Below, piece after piece: positions 32,922-43,900 of a stretch of 64,000 nucleotides of DNA (its first letter is position 1; each line of letters begins with the position of its first letter). Below the pieces are notes generated by a model that searched no databases, was not told the origin of the DNA, and saw only the letters and a program-made list of their open reading frames with translations. The position numbers were made by a program, and so were the translations under genes. Source of the DNA: Limiplasma sp034927815 (GTDB lineage: Bacteria; Bacillota; Clostridia; Christensenellales; Aristaeellaceae); contig JAYFPK010000025.1 of the NCBI GenBank assembly GCA_034927815.1, positions 1 to 64,000 on the forward strand, in the 5' to 3' direction.

Positions 32922-34364
32922 TTACGGGGCGGGCACTTCTCCCTCGGGCAGCACTTCCACTACCTCGGTGGGGGTTTCCGCAACGGCGGGAGGAGCGGAG
33001 GGGGGCAGAATCGCCAGCAGCACGAAGTTCAGGATGAACAGGAGGGTGGCGATCCACACGATGGGATGGATCTCCTTGATCTTCTTGGAGAAGAGCTTGG
33101 TGAGCACGTAGGCGATGAAGCCCGCGGCGATACCGTAGCTGATGGAGTAGCACAGGGCCATGAACACGCCCGCAAAGAAGGCGGGTACGGCCTCCAGGAA
33201 GTCCTCCCAGTCGATTTCCTTGAAGGAGGCGATCATCATGCAGCCCACGGCCACCAGAGCCGGAGCGGTGGCGGCGGAGGGAACCGCGCTGATGAAGGTG
33301 GCCAGGAACGCGCTGGCGGCAAAGCAGATTGCGACTACCACGCTGGTGAGGCCGGTGCGGCCTCCGGCGGCGATGCCCGAGGCGCTTTCCACGTAGGTGG
33401 TGGTGTTGGAGGTGCCGAAGATGGCGCCGATGGAGGTGGCGGTGGCGTCCGCGAAGAGCGCCTTATCCATCTTGCTCTTGAAGCCAGCGCCACTTTCCAT
33501 GGCCTTCTCGTCTTCCTCGGAGAAGATGCCGCTGCGGCGGCCGGTGCCGATGAAGGTGCCGATGGTGTCAAAGGTGTCCGACAGGCTGAAGGAGAAGATG
33601 GTGATCAGCACGATGGGCAGCTTCGCCAAGTCGTTGAACAGGGAGCCCAGGCCCGCGTGGGTGAAGATCACGCCGAAGGTGGTGGGGAGCTGGCCCAGGG
33701 CCTCGGAGAAGGTGATGGTGTCATGCACCTGGGTGACGTTCCAGCCGGGGATGAGGCCCACCAAGGTGGTGGCGACGATGCCGATGAGGATCGCGCCCTT
33801 GACCTTGAGGAAGAGCAGAATTAGCGTGATGGCCAGGCCGATGAGGAACACCCACAAGGTGGGGCTGTTCAGCAGGGACATGGCGGGCACGCCCGCGCCG
33901 AAGTTGATGAAGCCCACGTTCAGCAAGCCGATGTAGGCAATGAAGATGCCGATGCCGCCGCCGATGGCGTTTTGAAGGCTTCTGGGGATCGCCTTGATAA
34001 TGTGCTTACGAACCTTGGTGACGGTAATGAGGATGTTTACAAGTCCGCAGATGAAAACCATGGACAGCGCTTGCTGCCAGGTAAACCCAAGCTGGAAGCA
34101 AACCGTATACACGAAGAAGGCGTTCAGGCCCATGCCGGGGGCCTGGGCGTAGGGAACGTTGGCCACCAGGCCCATAACCAAGGTGCCGATGATTGCGGAG
34201 ATGATGGTGGCAAGGAAGACCGCGCCCCATTCCATACCCGCTTGGCTGAGGATCGACGGGTTTACCACGATGATGTAGGCCATGGTAAAGAACGTTGTCA
34301 AACCAGCGATGATTTCCGTGGAGACCTTGGTTCCGTTTTCCTTCAACTTGAAGAATCTCTCCAT
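32922..34364 (-). CDS. NCS2 family purine permease (AzgA/PbuG-like)
   Basis: Proton-coupled hypoxanthine/guanine/adenine importer: 480 residues, about 12-14 membrane segments. The AzgA-like subfamily is indicated by TEIIAGLTTFFTMAYIIVVNPSILSQAGM at the start, PGMGLNAFFVYTV near 85 and TNTTTYVESASGIAAGGRTGLTSVV near 310. The last 20 residues are a proline/glutamate-rich tail (PPAVAETPTEVVEVLPEG). Start at 34364 after GGTGA. A consensus TTGAAA/TATAAT promoter is present. Divergent from a second permease across 430 bases; no purine riboswitch was found in between. Confidence 0.9.
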   Translation of the reverse strand: MERFFKLKENGTKVSTEIIAGLTTFFTMAYIIVVNPSILSQAGMEWGAVFLATIISAIIGTLVMGLVANVPYAQAPGMGLNAFFVYTVCFQLGFTWQQALSMVFICGLVNILITVTKVRKHIIKAIPRSLQNAIGGGIGIFIAYIGLLNVGFINFGAGVPAMSLLNSPTLWVFLIGLAITLILLFLKVKGAILIGIVATTLVGLIPGWNVTQVHDTITFSEALGQLPTTFGVIFTHAGLGSLFNDLAKLPIVLITIFSFSLSDTFDTIGTFIGTGRRSGIFSEEDEKAMESGAGFKSKMDKALFADATATSIGAIFGTSNTTTYVESASGIAAGGRTGLTSVVVAICFAASAFLATFISAVPSAATAPALVAVGCMMIASFKEIDWEDFLEAVPAFFAGVFMALCYSISYGIAAGFIAYVLTKLFSKKIKEIHPIVWIATLLFILNFVLLAILPPSAPPAVAETPTEVVEVLPEGEVPAP

Positions 34365-34419
34365 TAGGTTCACCGTCCCGTTTTATGATGCTATTTCGCC
34401 ATCGAAAAAGCTTATCCTT

Positions 34420-34448
34420 ATTATACCGTCTGTTTACAAATATTTCAA
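34420..34448 (-). promoter_or_regulatory. Promoter of the AzgA-like permease
   Basis: Minus strand: TTGAAA (34448-34443), 17-base spacer, TATAAT (34425-34420). Confidence 0.7.
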
Positions 34449-34455
34449 GTGTATT

Positions 34456-34620
34456 GTTCGGATGCTTGTCCCTCAGGGAAGAGGGAGGAACGGGCTTGGG
34501 CGAGGGCGCGGGAAGAGCGGAACAACTGGAAGGAACGGCATCAGGGGGCGCTTTGGGCAGAAGGGCTCCCTGGGCCCGGCGGGAGGGAAACCGCTGGGAT
34601 TTCCTGGGGACATCCTTGTA
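34456..34620 (+). ncRNA. Candidate structured RNA between two nucleobase permeases
   Basis: GC-rich 165-base segment without a credible ORF. Its ends can close on each other (GGATG..TGTCCCTCAGGGAA near 34461 with TTTCCTGGGGACATCC ending near 34620). Inside are local hairpins such as GGCGG/CCGCT and GGGC/GCCC. A terminator follows at 34644. It resembles no riboswitch, 6S or SRP consensus that I can recall. RNA status is inference. Confidence 0.3.
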
Positions 34621-34643
34621 AAGACCGAATGTTTTCTAAAAAC

Positions 34644-34677
34644 AAGACCCTCTTTGTTCGCCTTTGGGTCTTTTTTT
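34644..34677 (+). terminator. Terminator upstream of the second permease promoter
   Basis: AAGACCC (34644-34650) with GGGTCTT (34666-34672) and seven T. It lies before the -35 at 34699, so it must end a different transcript, such as the candidate RNA. AAGACC at 34621 could compete for pairing. Confidence 0.6.
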
Positions 34678-34698
34678 GTACAAACTGTGAATGAATTC

Positions 34699-34727
34699 TT
34701 GACATTCCAGGGAAGGGATGGTTTAAT
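34699..34727 (+). promoter_or_regulatory. Promoter of the uracil/xanthine permease
   Basis: TTGACA (34699-34704), 17-base spacer, TTTAAT (34722-34727). Confidence 0.65.
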
Positions 34728-34792
34728 CGGTAGGGCTTTATAGGAATGATGGGCTTGCGGGCTCCAAAACAGAATACGAAAGGAAGAACCCT

Positions 34793-36202
34793 ATGCAACA
34801 GCAAAGCGTTGGATACTTACCTCACGAAAGGCCGCCTTTTGGAAAGCTGCTTCTGTATGCCTTGCAACAGGTTATCGTCATGTTCCCCGCCACGGTGGCC
34901 GTGGCGCTGATCACCGGGTTCCAGGTATCCACCACCATCTTTGCCAGCGGCCTGGCTACGCTTTGCTTCATTCTGATCACCGGGCGGAAGATCCCCCTGT
35001 ACTATGGCTCCAGCTTCGCCTACCTGACGGCGGTGGCCGCCATGTGCGCGGCGGAGGGCTTTGTAAAGACGGATGGCATTTTGCCCCCCGAAGCCATCCA
35101 GTACGCTCAATTCGGCATTATTTTATCGGGCCTGGTGTCTGTGGCGGCGGGGCTGCTGATCCGCTTCTTTGGGAAAAACGCGGTGGAGAAGGTGCTCCCC
35201 CCCTCCGTTACGGGCCCGGTGGCCATGATCATCGGCCTGACCCTGGCCGGCAACGCCCTGACCGACGCGCTGCCCACCCCCGCCGGAGCCGGGATCTCCT
35301 CCCTTGAAATATGCTGGACCATCGTGGCCTTGGTGACGCTGATCTCCACCATTCTGTACAGCAAATACCTCAAGGGCCTCCTGGGGCAGCTGCCCCTGCT
35401 GCTGGGCGCGCTCACGGGCTGCGCGGTGGCGGGCGTGATGATGGCCTTTGGGATGAGCCTGTTTCGGGAAATGCCCGCCGCGGCCCTCAGCGCCTCGCTT
35501 TGGAAGCTGGGGGACGGCTCCCTCTTCGCGGTTCCGGCCCTGACCTTCCCCAAGGTGAGCTGGGTGGCTGTGGCGGGGATCATGCCCATCGCCATCGCCA
35601 CCATTCCGGAGAGCACCGCCCATATGTACCAGCTGGAGGTGTATGTGGACGACGTAGCCAAGAAAAAGGGTACCAAGATGGGCTACCGCCTTACGGACAT
35701 GCTGGACCGCAACCTCATCGGCGACGGCCTGTGCGATATGATCTCCGGCGTGGTGGGCGGCCCCGCGGGCACCAACTACGGCGAGAACATCTCCACTATG
35801 GCGGTGACCCGGGTGTTCAGCGTGCCAGTGGTGGCCTGCGCGGCGCTGATCGCCGTCATCGTCAGCTTCTTCACCCCGTTGATCAAGGTCATCTACGGCA
35901 TTCCCCTGGCAGTGATCGGCGGCCTGGAGGTGTACCTCTTCGGCGCCATCGCGGCCCAGGGCGTGGCCATCATGATCGACAAGAAGGTGGACATGTTTTC
36001 CGCCAAGAACATCGCGGTGATCGCCACCATCATGACCATCGGCGTGGGCGGCAACTATGCCTTTGGCGGCAACATCCCCTTCTTTGGCATGAACATCCCC
36101 TGCATCGCCGGGGCGGCCATCTTCGGGATTCTGCTGAACCTGCTATTGTCCATCGGGGAAAAGAAGGCCAAGGAAGAGGCTGAAAAGACCCAAGAAGACT
36201 AA
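34793..36202 (+). CDS. NCS2 family uracil/xanthine permease (UraA-like)
   Basis: Proton symporter for uracil or xanthine, 469 residues in 14 membrane segments of the UraA fold. LLLYALQQVIVMFPATVAVALITGF opens the first repeat, YYGSSFAYLTAV is the half-helix with the substrate site, and PIAIATIPESTAHMYQLE and GGPAGTNYGENISTMAVTRV (around 265 and 315) carry the conserved Glu and NYGEN signature of uracil permeases. ATG at 34793 after AAAGGAAGAA. No pyr genes adjoin it and no PyrR leader is obvious. Ends at a strong terminator. Confidence 0.9.
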   Translation: MQQQSVGYLPHERPPFGKLLLYALQQVIVMFPATVAVALITGFQVSTTIFASGLATLCFILITGRKIPLYYGSSFAYLTAVAAMCAAEGFVKTDGILPPEAIQYAQFGIILSGLVSVAAGLLIRFFGKNAVEKVLPPSVTGPVAMIIGLTLAGNALTDALPTPAGAGISSLEICWTIVALVTLISTILYSKYLKGLLGQLPLLLGALTGCAVAGVMMAFGMSLFREMPAAALSASLWKLGDGSLFAVPALTFPKVSWVAVAGIMPIAIATIPESTAHMYQLEVYVDDVAKKKGTKMGYRLTDMLDRNLIGDGLCDMISGVVGGPAGTNYGENISTMAVTRVFSVPVVACAALIAVIVSFFTPLIKVIYGIPLAVIGGLEVYLFGAIAAQGVAIMIDKKVDMFSAKNIAVIATIMTIGVGGNYAFGGNIPFFGMNIPCIAGAAIFGILLNLLLSIGEKKAKEEAEKTQED

Positions 36203-36259
36203 GGAAAAGCAAGCTCCGCCCGCGTAAAAAGCGCACAAGAAAAAGCCAGATACCACAAC

Positions 36260-36297
36260 GCCCCCAAGCGGCACATTCGCCCTTGGGGGCTTTTTTT
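36260..36297 (+). terminator. Terminator of the UraA-like gene
   Basis: GCCCCCAAG (36260-36268) with CTTGGGGGC (36282-36290), then seven T. Confidence 0.85.
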
Positions 36298-36400
36298 GTT
36301 TTAGGAGATCAGCCCGCGCAGCGGCAGGCCGCAACAGGAGACGCGGCGAGACACAGGGAGACGGATTCGGGTGCTATACTGGCCTCGAAGCGGGAGGATG

Positions 36401-36447
36401 CGCAAAGCCAAGGGAAACGCGGCGGACAGCGAGGCCGCGGCTTTGCG
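36401..36447 (+). other. Hairpin in the leader of the appendage-like genes
   Basis: CGCAAAGC (36401-36408) with GCTTTGCG (36440-36447), inner CGCGGC/GCCGCG. It lies between a possible -10 (TATACT, 36375-36380, no good -35) and the first start codon. The leader could be regulated by folding. Confidence 0.35.
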
Positions 36448-36486
36448 GCAGCCAGAAAACGGATGAAAAGAGAGGAAGGATTACAC

Positions 36487-36885
36487 ATGAAACAGGGATG
36501 GATTCAGGTGGACAACCAGGGAACCCAGGAGGGATTGGCACCCAAGACCATGGCGGATATGGTGTACATGGATGATTCGCAGAGCGGATCGGTAAAGGAC
36601 GCGATCCTTTACCACACGCCTATCCATTTGTTGGTGGAGCTCCCTGTCAATGGCTGGAGCGCGACCGCGCCACACACACAGACCGTTCAGGTGGCAGGAC
36701 TGCTGGCAACGGACATACCGCTGGGTGATGTGGTACTGAATAACAATACGACTATCGCCGCCCGGCAGTTGCAGGCCTATGCGCTTGTGAGCCGCATGGA
36801 CGCGAACGACGGGCAGTTGAAGGTGTATTGCTATGAGTCCAAGCCCGAAGAGGCTCTTATGATTCGGCTGAAGGTGGTGCGCTAG
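36487..36885 (+). CDS. Small protein upstream of RHS, phage-appendage-like
   Basis: 132 residues, no signal peptide or membrane helix. Starts MKQGWIQVDNQGTQEGLAPKTMADMVYMDD, a beta-rich pattern (PKTxxxxVYxDDxxSxSVKDAI) that I associate with tail-fibre-attached proteins; no family name is claimed. Start ATG 36487 after GAGAGGAAGG. The Gly-rich gene follows after one intervening base, so they are translationally coupled. Codon use is like the surrounding GC-rich genes. Together with the next gene it may form part of a surface appendage or carrier for the RHS toxin. Confidence 0.55.
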   Translation: MKQGWIQVDNQGTQEGLAPKTMADMVYMDDSQSGSVKDAILYHTPIHLLVELPVNGWSATAPHTQTVQVAGLLATDIPLGDVVLNNNTTIAARQLQAYALVSRMDANDGQLKVYCYESKPEEALMIRLKVVR

Positions 36886-36886
36886 T

Positions 36887-37696
36887 ATGGGACAAGTGAT
36901 GATTATCAGGCGCGGAGGTATGGCGCCCAAAGGGGCTCCTACTTACATCTATACAGGCAGCAGCCAACTGTTCGACGAGGGGGACGGGAACTGGAGCATT
37001 AAGTTTTTGACCAACGGAACGTTTACCAGCAACGAAGCCGTTACGGTCCAAGTGTTTGTGGTCGGCGGCGGGGGCGCGGGCAGCCAAAACGGCGGCGCAG
37101 GCGGCGGTGGTTATAGCACAACGACATCAGGGATTGCGCTGCTTAAAGGCGTAGCTTACCCCATCAGTATCGGGGCTGGCGGAAAGTCGTCCGGCGCGGC
37201 GGGAGGCAGCTCGACCGCGTTTAACTGTACAGGCAACGGCGGCGGCGGGGGCGTCCCGGGCGCCGCCATAGGCCAAACCTGTGTCGTGATAAGCACCTCC
37301 GGTTCGGCGGGCAACGTGTATTATTACTCGACGCTCAGCGCAAGCGCGGTCAGTATCGGAAGTGGGCAAAGGACTGTAGACCTCGCCTATCCGATTACAG
37401 GCGCGAACCATACGAACGGTACGTACCTGCTCAAGGGCCTAAGTGGCTATTACCGCTGCAACATCGTATCCCATGGGGCTTACATTGGAACCGCCGGCTC
37501 GAACGGGGCGGGCGGAAACGCCGTGTATGCCTTTGGTGGGTCAAGCGGCACTCAGTATGGCGGCAGGGGCAGCGTGCCGAGCACAGCCAGCGGCGGCGCG
37601 AACACGGGCAAAGGCGGCGGTGGCTCGGGTGATTTTAATGGCACGGCATTCGGCAATGGCGGCAGCGGCGTTGTGATGATCCGCAACGTGCGATAA
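36887..37696 (+). CDS. Glycine-rich, tail-fibre-like protein
   Basis: 269 residues. After YIYTGSSQLFDEGDGNWSIKFLTNGTFT the protein has the strand VTVQVFVVGGGGAGSQNGGAGGGG, then many GG, GGGG and GSG clusters to the end (GSGDFNGTAFGNGGSGVVMIRNVR). This is the glycine-rich domain layout found at the C-terminus of phage tail and appendage proteins. No signal peptide. It starts one base after the previous stop codon. Function inferred as an extracellular or particle-associated fibre; an ice-binding-like or polyglycine-II fold is possible. Confidence 0.6.
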   Translation: MGQVMIIRRGGMAPKGAPTYIYTGSSQLFDEGDGNWSIKFLTNGTFTSNEAVTVQVFVVGGGGAGSQNGGAGGGGYSTTTSGIALLKGVAYPISIGAGGKSSGAAGGSSTAFNCTGNGGGGGVPGAAIGQTCVVISTSGSAGNVYYYSTLSASAVSIGSGQRTVDLAYPITGANHTNGTYLLKGLSGYYRCNIVSHGAYIGTAGSNGAGGNAVYAFGGSSGTQYGGRGSVPSTASGGANTGKGGGGSGDFNGTAFGNGGSGVVMIRNVR

Positions 37697-37976
37697 AGGA
37701 GGCATGGCACAGGCCGGGAAGCCTGCGCGCCGATCTTTCGATCAGCGCGCAGGGCACTGCCGGTCTGGTGGAAGCGCCTGCAGCGCTTCGCTTTTATCGC
37801 CGCACAGCCCGCTACCGCTCCCTGTTCTCGTAAAGGCTTACCCCTTCGGGTCTCTGGCCCTTCGGGCTATGCTTACTGGGCACACCCTTGACTCGCACCT
37901 CAAAACCGCGCGATTTCACAAGGAACCTGTAAAAATGAATCGGAAAAATCACATATGAATGGGAGGAAGCCATGAC
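37697..37976. other. Non-coding hairpin-rich gap before RHS
   Basis: 280 bases without a gene. Short hairpins: GCGCGCCGATC/GATCAGCGCGC (about 37727-37750), GAAGCGC/GCGCTTC (about 37771-37788) and CCCTTCGGGCT (about 37858). ACTGGGCACACCCTT near 37876 resembles ACTGGGCACACGCTT at 137. The RHS ribosome site GGGAGGAAG is at 37961-37969. Confidence 0.45.
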
Positions 37977-40900
37977 ATGAAAGAAAAAACCACAATGGAC
38001 CGCCCCGTCTCCCGCCACTTTGACACACGGCGGATGCGGGGGGAAGAAGTACAGGCGCAGCGCAATGAGTGCAGCAAAACCTTTGCGCTGGGCAGAGGGC
38101 TGTATCAGACGGTGGTGTACCCGGAGCGGGTGCATTACCGGGACAAAAAGGGCGATTGGCGCGAGATCGACAACCGTCTGAAACCCACGGCGAAGGGCGG
38201 GCCGGCGCTGGAAAACACCTCCGGCCCTCTGCTCACACGGCTGGCCCTCCGGGGAGACGCGAACCCCCTCGTGACCATACAAGACGAGCGGAAGCACATG
38301 CTGCGCTGGCGTCTGGAAGGCGCAGGCGGCGTATCCTGCACACAGGGGAAGCCCCTGCCCCGGAGCGACGATGAGGATGAGAACCGCGCCCACGCGGATA
38401 AATCCACCTCCACGGTCCAGTATGCCGGAATCCTCCCCCATACCGACCTGATCTGCGAGCTGCGGAGCGACGGGCTGAAGGAAGCCCTGGTGCTGAACGA
38501 TCCGGACGCGCCGGCGCAATACCGTTTCACGTTGGACATCAATGGGCTGGCATGGGAGGAAACGGCTGGCGGCCTCCGCCTGTGGGACAGGGCGAATCCC
38601 GGCGAAGACACCTTCCGCCTGCCCGCTCCCTATATGATCGACGCAGCGGGCAGGTTGGGCGAAGTACGGACCGAATGGCAGACGATGGGCGGCAGCCTGC
38701 TCATGACTATGACGCCGGACGCGGAATTCCTGGGGTCGGCGCAATACCCGGTGGTCATCGACCCGACGGTGCAGAGCTCGCAGACCGCCACGAATATCCT
38801 GGATACCTTTCTCAGCGAGAGCAACAAAACTACGAACTATGGCTCCGCACAAACGTTGCGCGTAGGCAAGCACAGCACTTACGGTCAGTGCAGGGCGCTG
38901 GTCAAGATCACGAACCTGCCGGCCCTCACCAGCGCGTACACCGTCGCCAAGGCATGGATGGGGCTGGCTGTGCTACCCACCAGCAGCAATACCGGGGACG
39001 CGTATCTCTACGCCCACGAGGTGCTGGAAAACTGGGGCCAGACGACCGTGAACTGGAACAATCAGCCGCGTCATGACGAAAAGCATCTGGACTACACGCT
39101 GATCAAGAAGGGTGAGGCCGAGGCGAAATCCGCCCAGGTGGACATCACGAACCTGGTTCGCAAGTGGTACGCCAACAAGGCCGAAAACTTTGGCGTGATG
39201 CTGGACTCCCATGGGGAGCAGGCGATTGAGCTGTGCTCTTCGGAGAACACGGCCTACGCCTCCACGGCCCGGCCCGTGATCCACGTGAACTACGTGAGCG
39301 CCGCGGGGCTGGAGAGCTACCTGGCCTATGAATCCTTTGGGGCGGGCCGGGCCGGGACGGCCCACGTGGCCTTGCACAGCGGGCACCTGGTGGTGGATCG
39401 CGGCCTGACCGCCATGAACGGCAACCGGATGCCCATCTCCCTGGGGCTCACATGGAACGCGTGCCACATGGACGCAAACTCATTCGGCGTAGGCAAGGGC
39501 TGGCGGCTGAACTGGAACCAGAACCTGCGTCGGGAGCAGCCCGCCAGCGGAGATTATTACTACGTGCTGACCGACGGAGACGGCACGGAGCACGAGTTCC
39601 ACAAGCATGTGAGGACCCAGGAGGAGCAAGGGCAGAGCGGTTTTGTGGACTATTACGAGGACCGGTCCAGGCTGTCGCTGAAGCTGTACGAGGGGACCTC
39701 GGAATCCGAGATCGTGAGCAAGGACCACAGCAAGCTGGTGTTCGACAAGCCCACGGCGGATTATACCGGCACACTTACAAGCGCCACGGTGAAGATGGTC
39801 AAGCGGGCGCTGGATGCCCATGGCAACACCGCCACCCTTATCCATGACAGCAGCTTCCGGCTGACACAGGCGACCGACGGCGTGGGGCGCGTGACCACGC
39901 TGGCGTACACCGCCAGCGATGTGCAAATCACCGTGCCGGGATACGGACAGAAGGTGGTGTTGTCCCTGGACGGGGGCCAGCGCCTGACGGCGGTCACGGA
40001 CTTGGACGGGGGACGCAGCGAGTACGAATACGGCGCCGAACCCGCAGATCCGAACGACCCGAACCCGCCCGCCCCCAACCCGGCGGCTGCCAACCGCCTG
40101 CGGCTCTTGCGCAACACCGTGGACGGCACCCACGTGAATCCTACCTACGACGGACGGGACCGGGTGATCCAAATGCGGGTCTGGGGCATGGAGGACCCCC
40201 GGGATGCGGAGCCGGTCCTGATGCGGATGCATGGGCAGGAGGAGCCGCAAGGCCCGGAGATCCCCATGAATGTGTACGGGCAGGAGAACCCGGAGAGCCC
40301 GGAGATCCCCATGGGCCTGTACGGGGTGGGGAAGATGGAGGAAGAGCCCTTTCCCGTGGCGGGCGACGACCGGAGTTATGAATACTTCGACTGCGTGACC
40401 CAGGTGCGGGACCTGACCGTTGCCGAGGGCAAAGTGCTGACCTACCAATTCAACGACTACGGAAACGTGGTGGCTGTGCATGACGAGCTGGGATTCGCGG
40501 CCTTCGCTAAATTCAGCATGGGCAAGCCCAACACCCCGGAGGCCGTGTCGAAACTTCAGCGGTTGGTGGTGAACCTGCTGGACGTGCACGACTTCACCGA
40601 AGACAGCGGCTGGAGGACCGGCGTGATCGGCCCGGACGGCATAGCGCGGGAAAATGAGGTTGTCCGCATGGACACGAAGCACCTGTGCATGGAGCTCCCC
40701 GCGCCCAAGTGGGTGTCGCCTGAGGAAACCTCGTACGCGGAATACCTGAAGCCCTGCAAAGCGGGAGAGCATACGTTTTCTGTGTACGTGCGGAGCAGGG
40801 GCGATGTTTTGGCCTGGGCCGAGCTGGCGTGGCGGGACAACGACAGTCAATGGCATACGGTGACCAGTGAGCAGGTAAGGAGGGTTGGCAGTCCGCTGCG

Positions 40901-43900
40901 GCTGACCTGCACGATCGACCTGCCCCAGGCGGCGACAGTCCGCTGCCGCGTGTTGGCCGGGGACGGCAGGGGCGCGGCGTGGTTTTACCGGGCGCAGCTG
41001 GAACGGGGGGCGCTGGCGAACCGGCATGGTCTGTTGCAAAGCGCGAACTTCACCGCGCTGGCGGTTGGGGAACTGCCGGAAGGGTGGATGATTGGCGAGG
41101 GAAGCCCGGAGACGGAGGACGATCGCTCCCCGCGGATTGCTTTAGCCAAGGAGAGCGCCTTCAGGCCCAAGGACCTGGATGGGAATTGTTTGCGGCTGGT
41201 GGGTACGCCTGGGAAGCGCAACGGTGTGTACCAGGAGCTGGAGATCCGGGGCGAGAAGGGCGATAACTATGTGATGGGGGGCTGGGCGAGAGCCTGGGCC
41301 GCGCCTGCCAAGGAAAACCGGACCTTCCGGCTGCGGGCCCGGTTCCAGAAAAGGGACGGCACATGGGTTGACGGGGGTACGGCCGACTGGAATGAGGAGT
41401 GGGTGGACTGGCAGTACGCCTGCGGCGCGGCGGTGGCTCCGGCTGCCTATCAGAAGATCCGGGTATACATCGACTTTGACGAAAACCTGAACGAGGCCCA
41501 GATCGGCGCGGTATCCCTCAACAAGGAATACTACGGCCAAAACTTCGCCTACGACGAGAAGAACAACGTGACGGCGGTATCCACCCTGCTGGGCCAAAAG
41601 GACAAAGCGGAGTATGACAAGTTTGACAACCTGACCAGCTATGTGCAGCCGGGGAGGGAAGCCGGGGATAAGTATACCTTCTTCTATGGGAATACGGACG
41701 CGGAGAAGAAGCGGCACTTGCCGCTGCGGAGCGAGACGCCCCTGGGCCTGATCGCCGAAACGAAATACGACGCCTATGGCAACCCCACGGAGAGCACCGC
41801 GCGCGACAAGACCAGCGGACGGTTCATGCGGACGCAGACAACCTACACGGCGAATGGGAATTACGCCGCAAGTACGACGGACGCCCTGGAGCAGACCACC
41901 CTGGTGAATATTGATTCGAACAAAGGCCTGACCCTATCCGCCACGGACCCGGCGGGCCAGCGTGTGACATACCAGTACGACGCGGCGAGCCGTGTTACAC
42001 AGGTGCAGACCGACGCCGATGGCAAGGTGTACCAAAACGCTTATACTTACCAGAAGGACCGGCTCAAAACCGCTAGCCACAACACCACTGGCGACCCAAA
42101 GGACAACGTGACCTACACCTTCGAGGCCGATGGTCTGGGGAACCAGACGAGGGTAAGCGTGGGCTGGCAGACGCTTTCCACCAATGTGTATACGGATACT
42201 GGGGACAAGCTGCTGGAAGCGGTGAAATATGGCAACGGCGGGAAGGTCAGCTACACGTACGATAGCTTCAAGCGGACCACCGGCATTCGGTACGACGATG
42301 CCACGCAGCCCCGCTTCGCCTATGAGTATGGGGCCAACGGCGCTGTGGGGAGGATCAAGGACGCGGAGCTTGGACGTGAGGTACGGATGGCCTATGACCT
42401 GGCGGAGCGGCCCGTGGAAGCGGAGCTGTACGAGAATGGGGCTCTCAAATACCGCCTGGCCCAGGAATATGACCGGTTTGAGCAGCCCAGCGTGTTGCAT
42501 GAGCGGGTAGAGGAGCCGGACGATACCCGCAGCGAGTACACCATTTCCGCCGAGTATGACAAGGAAAGCAAGCCCACGGCGATCATCTACGAGGGCAGGC
42601 GGATGACGGAAACCGGCGTGCCGGACGAGAAGAGCAAGCGTAAGCTGGCCTACCACTACGACGGATTAGGCCGTATCGCGAAGCGGAACTTCCACGCAAA
42701 CGGGGAAGCCGACGCGCAAACGGCCGCGCCGCTGTTCCAAAGCGAATACACCTACGCGACGGGCGGATACGCAGCGAACAGTACCACGGCGCAGGTGCAA
42801 AGTATCCGGCAGGCGGGCCAAAAGCGCGAGTACTGGTACGACAAGAATGGGAACATCACGCGGGAATGCTGGCATGGCAAGGCGGTGGAAGGCGGGGACC
42901 TCAGCTTTGAAGGGGAGCCCATTACCTCGGAGGAAGGCGCTCCCCTGACCCTGGACGCGGCGGGCTTGGAAGCGCGTTACAACACAACCTACGCCTACGA
43001 CCCCCTGGGGCAGCTGATCCGGGTGGACGATGAGCGGGAGGGAGCCACCTGGACCTACCGCTATGACCAGGGCGGGAACATTCTGGAGAAGAAGCGGTAC
43101 GGGTATACTACTGCGGCCGACCTGAGCGCCTTCACTCCGGAACAGGTGGTACCTTATAGCTATGGCGACGCGAACTGGAAGGACAAGCTCACAGCCTATG
43201 ACGGCAAGCCCATTGCCTGCGACCCCATCGGCAATCCCCTTTTCTATGACGGCTGGACCTACGCCTGGAAGGCCGGGCGGATGCTCCACAGCATGGTACG
43301 GGACGGTGTGGACGCACAGTTTACCTATGACCATACCGGGCTTAGGGCGAAGAAGAGCGTAAACGGCGTGGATACGCTGTATACCCTGAACGGAAAGCGG
43401 ATCACCCATATGAGGAAGGGCCCTGTACAGATGCACTTCTTCTACGATGCCCAGGGAAGACCGGCCATGGTGAGGTACAACGATACCGATTATGCGTACC
43501 TCCAGAATTTACAGGGGGATGTGACCGGTATCGTGGACATGACCGGCACCATAGTGGTAGAATATAGGTACGATGCCTGGGGCAAACCGGTTGCTACTAC
43601 TGGGAGCATGGCGGAAACGCTAGGCTATGATAACCCGTTCCGGTATAGGGGGTATGTGTACGACGAGGAGACGGGGCTTTTCTGGGTATCCACTCGCTAC
43701 TATAACCCGGAGTGGGGACGGTTCATCAATGCGGATACTTTGTTAGGGAAAACGGGTGCGTTGTTGAGTCATAATGCGTTTGCTTACTGTATGAACAATC
43801 CAGTGAACAATGTGGATCCAGATGGAAAAGCGGCCATAGGGGCAGCGGCGGCGGGACCACCAGGTTGGCTTATTGGCGTAGTACTAGGTTTGATCTTCAT

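Noticed and set aside
34456..34620. 6S RNA or SRP RNA identity for the structured segment
   Set aside because: The SRP GGAAGGAAGCAGCC core is absent. The single long interrupted helix of 6S RNA could not be confirmed by eye.
34374..34792. Purine riboswitch before the nucleobase permeases
   Set aside because: The conserved purine-aptamer core was not found on either strand. The GC-rich segment does not fit it.
39480..41039. 519-codon minus-strand frame inside the RHS gene
   Set aside because: Shadow frame of repetitive GC-rich coding DNA.
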